Shown here: piece by piece, positions 19,208 to 23,948 of the stretch
Numbering within the stretch: the first letter of the stretch is position 1
Layout: every line of letters begins with the position of its first letter
Assembly (NCBI GenBank): GCA_028554645.1
Contig: JAQOOI010000044.1
Location: 1 to 23,948, forward strand
Reading direction: 5' to 3'
From: Omphalotus guepiniiformis
Lineage: Eukaryota; Basidiomycota; Agaricomycetes; Agaricales; Omphalotaceae
DNA: 23,948 nucleotides
Notes under the pieces: generated by a model
The model's database searches: none
What the model was told of the DNA's origin: nothing
Seen by the model: only the letters and a program-made list of their open reading frames with translations
Made by a program: the position numbers and the translations under genes

Positions 19208-19352
19208 CACCACGAGGACTCGGTGTCTTTCTTCGGCATTGTCTGACTTGTCTGACTTGGTGTCGGGAGGTGTATCTGAAATTTGCGAAGACTTGGCGTC
19301 TTAGTAGAAATCGTTGCTTGGCCCGTGCTTAGTGGTGTTGGACCCTATTCCT
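19208..19352 (-). repeat. Dispersed triple-palindrome repeat, copy E (inverted)
   Basis: In reverse orientation the cores are GACTCGGTGTC (19217-19227), GACTTGGTGTC (19254-19264) and GACTTGGCGTC (19290-19300). A small extra duplication of TCTGACTTG lies beside the middle unit. ACCCTATTCCT (19342-19352) is shared with copy B outside the first unit. Confidence 0.8.
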
Positions 19353-19946
19353 ACGTGATAATTTTGTCTGTCGATTCATATGCCTCAAACTATTGCACCT
19401 GGATATGCTTCAATCGCCATCAGTCTCGTTCGAAGGATGTACTTAAGTCTCTGTGTAGAACATGACATCGGCGTCCGAAAATGTGCCCGGCCCGCTCTCG
19501 GAGCCGATCATCCGGCGCTTACTCTACCGTTCTACGTTCTTTGTATCTTAAAAACACATTTCGATTCAAGGGCTTATGACTCGGAAATCTAGCTACACAG
19601 AGCCTTTCTGGCATCCAACTTGAAGGATGAAGCTATTTCATCTGGCCATTCACATCACAGCCCTTTCTTCCTCCCCAGTAATAAAGTTTCGTCAATATCA
19701 AAATTCCGAGACATCTCCTTGGGAAAGCGTCGACTGCGTCAAGTAAGTTGAGGGGTGAGCATCATGCCTCTCGAGAATCTATTCGCCTTTCTCCTCCTTC
19801 ACTCTCCTACTTCAACCGCGTCGCTCCATCAACTCGTGCCTCATGCTTCCCTGCAGCTCTGCGGTATCTGTACCTGACTATGATCAGCGTATCATGGCTA
19901 CTGCGCTGTCTTTAAACAGGGACGATGACCCTTTCCCCTGCTCCAA
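19353..19946. other. Unassigned stretch between the repeat and transposon-like DNA
   Basis: I see no supported gene. Near its right end, about 19860-19946, the plus strand reads VSVPDYDQRIMATALSLNRD, which looks protein-like and runs toward the relic that follows. Confidence 0.35.
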
Positions 19947-22600
19947 ATGCCCTTGGAGAGTCCTGATCTGGATGATCTCTTGAAGCAGGCTACGGAAATG
20001 GCGGTGAGTATCCTATGTACATTTAGGAAACCACCAATTGATTTTATTGTCATAGGTCGTACGAGATCAACAGCGTTTCGAGATGAGCAGGACCAGGAGT
20101 ATGCAAGAAACAACTAATTCTCTCTCCATTCATTCGAATCAAATTTTGGTGCCCTTGGGAAGGATGGATATCTTTCATCCCCTTTGGAGAATCGCAATCT
20201 CACGCATATGGCGACCCAAAAAAAAAAAAAACGGTCGTTTCGTAAAAGCAACCTTTGCACAGGAGGATATAAAAAACAGTTGGAAAGTAGAACTCGGTCA
20301 GCTCCTCTGATGATTCCAGCGTGTCTAACCATTCAGGCCAAACCCTGCAGTGATAGTCGAGGGCACACATTACAAAACACCCAAGAGATACGCCGCATCG
20401 ATTCCGCAGTCCGATTTGACAAAGCAACATCACCGGAAGGGTCTAATAAACACCTTAACTCCCTGCGCGATGAACTGAGGATTTGGCGTGACAAGACACC
20501 CTGACACAAGACGCCACTCAGAATTGATAACAGTGAGTTGTTGTTTTCTAATGCTTTTTCATCCCATGGAGATCATTGACTGCGGTGTGTTTCCAGGGAG
20601 AGGCTTTCATGGACCCAGGTGGCTCGCCATCAGACTCCCACAACTGATTGCTTTATTGCATTGCCCTAGTCAATAGGGTGTTTGAAGAGCTGCTGAGACG
20701 CGGTGCTGGCTTTATGCCTCAAAGCGCTGAAGCTATTCGGCTTATCTCTGACGTTACTCAACCCGGATGGGCCAAATTACTTTGGGCAGACAAAACGCAA
20801 TCTCTGCTGATTCCGGAGTCCATCACTACCTTAGAAGAGCGACCTCCTCTTGGTATACCTAGTATTCCTTATGTCGGTCTGTCCGACCTGCAGCTTCACG
20901 TACCCAACCAGCTATTCCGCTTGAGGGCACGGCCCCCATGTATCCTATCACATGCTCCCACAAAACGACTCCGGCCAGTGAGCCTTGCGCTACACCACTC
21001 ATACGTTATGTTAAACCAAATCAAAACGTACCATTACTACCGTTTCAACCGCCTGGTTCGGAAAATTCGCTAGGCACTTCCTGGTATTGAGAATTGTTGC
21101 GATACTTTCTGTGACGATGTTACCCAAAATGCGGATGCTCCCGGTGGACAAACGCGATGCGTCGGGATGGGAGCTTCATCAGGGAAATACCTGCGGAAGA
21201 TGGTACAAAGTTACATTGTCTACCGCGTTGAGGAGGGAAGATGGTTATTCAGACTGCATGGAGATTCCTTTAACATTGAAGAAAACCGCATCCGTGGTCG
21301 TCACAAATCCACAGGTGTAATGGCGTTATTCTGCATCAACCGTCCGCTTCTGATTGGCGAACGCTCCTGCTTACATCCACATCCCTTGTATCAATTCAAG
21401 GCCCGCGGGAGCGCTAAACAGTAAACATGCTGCCCACTCTCACTTTTTGAGACCCCCTAATCACAGACTTGGGGATCGCCACCACCGCCGTGGGTTGGCG
21501 CCCTATGCCACGCACCAACACTCCATGCGTCTAGGAAAGGATTTACCCCGATATGCTGGACGCATCGATCGGTCTACTTGCAAACGCTGTTATGGACTTC
21601 AAAGCTGCACGTCCTTACGCATTGCTGTTGGATGTAACGTCATTCATCATTTTTGCTTTATTTGCATGTGCTGGCACCCGAGCACACTGAGGAAGTACTG
21701 ACTATGATAAACTTGAAGCGCGTGGATGATGACTTCTTGACGCGTGGGTGCACGCTTATGATGAGATGCACAGAATGAAAAGATAGCAGCTGGTAGAGGC
21801 ATTGTACGGTACTCGTTATTCTGACCTCTGTTCCGCTTTACCCTACTGGCGACCTTCGAAACAACTTGTCGTTGACTGCCGATGCATACCTATCTTCCTG
21901 CGGGTCCAGCAACCTTTTTTCCGCGTAGCTTTGAACCTGGACCCGTCCTAGAAGAACAAGGAAGAGCGAGCTACGACTTCGTTGGCTTCTACTATAAACT
22001 ATCACATCAAAGTCGCCTCCTCACCTAACAGTTGTCTCCTCTCCAGAATGTGAAGATCATATTCGTCAAAAACCAGTCCAGGATAGTCTTTCCGTATATA
22101 ATGACAACCCCCTGTATTTGTAATAGAAACACGACGAGGGCGCAGCGGCTCTTGTTAGTGGAGTTGAGCCACCTGTCGTCAGAATCCCAAAGAATATCGA
22201 AACGCAGAGAATTGCTATCGCTCAAGGATGCCCTCTGGAACGATGTGCGGGATGCATTCCAGGATAATTTATTGATATTCAAACAGAAGCTTTCTGAATA
22301 CGTACCCCGGAAACGACAGTCGACAGCAAGGCTATGTGCCGCCCGTTCCAAAGCCCGCAAGTGGAACGCTCTCCACGGGCGTATGTTTGTAACGACTTGG
22401 CGGTCTTACCCCACCAGTATGATCAGCTCGGTCCGTACTATCTCAAAAAAGGATTTGACCAATGAAGTCATGGCCTGTACGCTTGTTACCGTGGTTAGGT
22501 CCATTGTTGAATTTACAACCAAATGGAGGCACTTACTTGGCATAGCGGCATGGATTGCGTTGAAGAGCAGCCATTCAAATGGCCTCTTTTTTGTACTCTA
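19947..22600 (+). pseudogene. Exon-like relics, possibly the 5' part of the CACTA element
   Basis: Plus-strand pieces look like old exons. MPLESPDLDDLLKQATEMA (19947-20003) ends at a GTGAGT donor and joins in phase, across a 52-bp intron, to VVRDQQRFEMSRTRS (from 20056). A second donor/acceptor pair fits 20533-20596. Further open stretches (20648-21073; 22032-22694) encode no domain I can name. The pieces share the strand of the Tnp2 relic to the right, so they could be its N-terminal part or the other gene of the same element. That is inference. Frames change repeatedly, so nothing intact is present. Confidence 0.3.
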
Positions 22601-22687
22601 TGAACTCCGCCGCTCCTTCAGTCCCATGGGCCAATACGCCCACTTCCACATCATAGCAAGCCCTACCTTCCGCGGGGATCCCTGGCT

Positions 22688-23948
22688 CACTTGAAATGCG
22701 ATGCCCTATTCTGTTTGAAGATCGTGAACAAGCTTTTTGCTCTCGCGTTGATTAGCAATAATGAATTACAACGCTACCTATGCAATCGGACACACTCATG
22801 CGAAATTGCAGCACCCCTTTGTGAATGACATTGACGGATTCCGTTCACTAAAGAGATATTTGGAAGGGAAATCAATGGCTGCGTTGAGTGTACGTTTGCA
22901 TCGACATTTAACCGATTACCAGTTGGAAAAATTTCGCAAAGAACAGCTGATTCAGCAATGAATATCTTGGGTGAGCTTCTCTTTTTTTTATTGCCCGGAA
23001 CAATGATACTCAGAAACTACTCACTGAAGGGTTACTAGCGAAGATCAAAATCCCCACGAAAGGATGCTAGTGGACGTGACATTGATTCCGATGCAATACG
23101 TCAACGTGTTCAGAAGGCCATTCCGTGCTGTCATCACGCGCAACCTGGCTCTCCAAACCACCCAACAGATGTCGGACGTCCACAGGCGGGAACACTGAAG
23201 GCGGATCATTGGCGAACTCTGTTTGCTGTATATCTTCCCCTTGCCTTGCTAAGTCTTTGGAAAGTCCAAATTCACCCATCTCAGTTGTGGACAATATTTC
23301 GGATCAGATGGATTCAGTCCTCGAAACGTCCATGTCACTGACGTGCGCATCCATCATCATGACGAAGAACACCCTAACCTTGAACGACCGAGAGTTGTTT
23401 CGGCAACTTCTCAGAGCGCACGTCCTCGGCTTGCAAAAGAACTTCCCCGGATTTTTACAACCATCCCATCATCTGGCTTTTCATATCTATGATTGTATGG
23501 AATCTTTCAGCACCGTTCGAAATTGGTGGGCTTTTGCTTTTGAACGGCTGATAGGGAAACTACAAAGGATACCGACAAATCACGTAATAGGTCGGTACCT
23601 CTTCCCCATGTCTATCGTCGTGCTGAAATTGGTCGTTATAGGGAAAGTAGAAAGAACAATTTTGCATGCCTTCAACAAGGGTGCCTCTTTCCGTCAATGG
23701 CTGTTACGAACGGACTGCCCTCCACTATTGCGACATTGCCAGAAGCTTCTAGACAAGGCCTACGCCTACGACTCTCATGTGGCCACCTTCACTTCCAACG
23801 CAAGTGAAGATTTGAATATCCATGATGAAAAAATATCCACACCTTTCCCCCCTGAGCTTCGCCGCCTTCTCCATACCGATGCAGGCGGTTGCTAGTCGCG
23901 TATACCAGCCCCCCGCGGCTTCTATACAACCGCAAGCTCAAAAGAGGC
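22688..23948 (+). pseudogene. CACTA (En/Spm-like) Tnp2 transposase remnant, frameshifted, runs off the window
   Basis: A Tnp2-type transposase moves CACTA elements by cut and paste. Pieces in order: HLKCDALFCLKIVNKLFALA (22688-22828), FRSLKRYLEGKSMAALSV (to 22961), a 43-bp intron (22971-23013), KIKIPTKG (to about 23064), then GRDIDSDAIRQRVQKA and LKADHWRTLFAVYLPLAL (about 23066-23275). The next piece, from about 23308, holds LTCASIIMTKNTL, LQPSHHLAFHIYD, VRNWWAFAFERLIGKLQRIP and RQWLLRTDCPPLLRHC. The block with HHLAFHI and WWAFAFERLIG is the DUF4218-like C-terminal region of Tnp2 proteins. An intron at 23591-23641 (51 bp, in frame) would restore NHVI-GKVERTILHAF. The frames used are 2, 3, 1, 2, 1, so several indels separate the pieces and no intact transposase is encoded. 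An in-frame TAG lies at 23893-23895. No terminal repeats or target-site duplication were found. Confidence 0.9.

Noticed and set aside
12721..19352. Repeat copies D and E as ends of one 6.6-kb composite element carrying the WD40 and unknown-function genes
   Set aside because: The orientation fits, but the repeat is dispersed, the enclosed genes look like ordinary host genes and no target-site duplication is visible.

Overview
This window looks like nuclear DNA of a filamentous basidiomycete, most likely an Agaricomycete. Real genes are broken by many short introns (mostly 45-70 bp, GT..AG, several with CTGAC/CTAAC-like branch sites). The recognisable families are a Mei2-like RNA-binding protein, a membrane-anchored WD40 protein, a CACTA-type Tnp2 transposase and decayed members of families common in Agaricomycetes. 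No rRNA, tRNA, CRISPR array or bacterial-type operon is visible. Exon boundaries were placed by eye from splice motifs and reading phase. Family names come from recognised motifs, without a database search.

Layout. 1-9550 is mostly gene-poor and degenerate. It holds a relic that resembles the RING/membrane part of a DOA10/SSM4-type ubiquitin ligase (about 1200-1755, minus), two copies of a dispersed repeat facing each other (4571-5066), a third copy (9221-9310), and some inverted repeats. 9674-12540 (minus) is an SR-rich, two-RRM Mei2-like gene whose 3' half carries a perfect 533-bp tandem duplication. 13002-15184 (minus) is a WD40 gene with a transmembrane segment; two in-phase introns allow it to run on into a Ser/Ala-rich minisatellite tail. 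15479-16458 (plus) is a three-exon gene for a conserved-looking protein of unknown function, divergent from the WD40 gene. 16823-17818 (minus) is a frameshifted pseudogene that resembles a large Agaricomycete-specific family with a 2OG-Fe(II)-like C-terminal motif. 18045-19750 is mostly noncoding with another repeat copy. From about 19.9 kb to the right edge lie transposon-like relics, ending in an unmistakable, frameshifted Tnp2 transposase that runs off the window.

The genes do not form a pathway. The three intact-looking loci (Mei2-like, WD40, unknown) form one island between 9.6 and 16.5 kb, flanked by repeat- and transposon-rich decayed DNA. The most unusual points are: (i) the exon-cassette duplication, which is symmetric in phase and would add 125 residues in frame; (ii) a five-copy dispersed repeat in which each copy carries three spaced copies of the palindrome-like 11-mer GACRCCRAGTC; (iii) the possible WD40-membrane-Ser/Ala repeat architecture.
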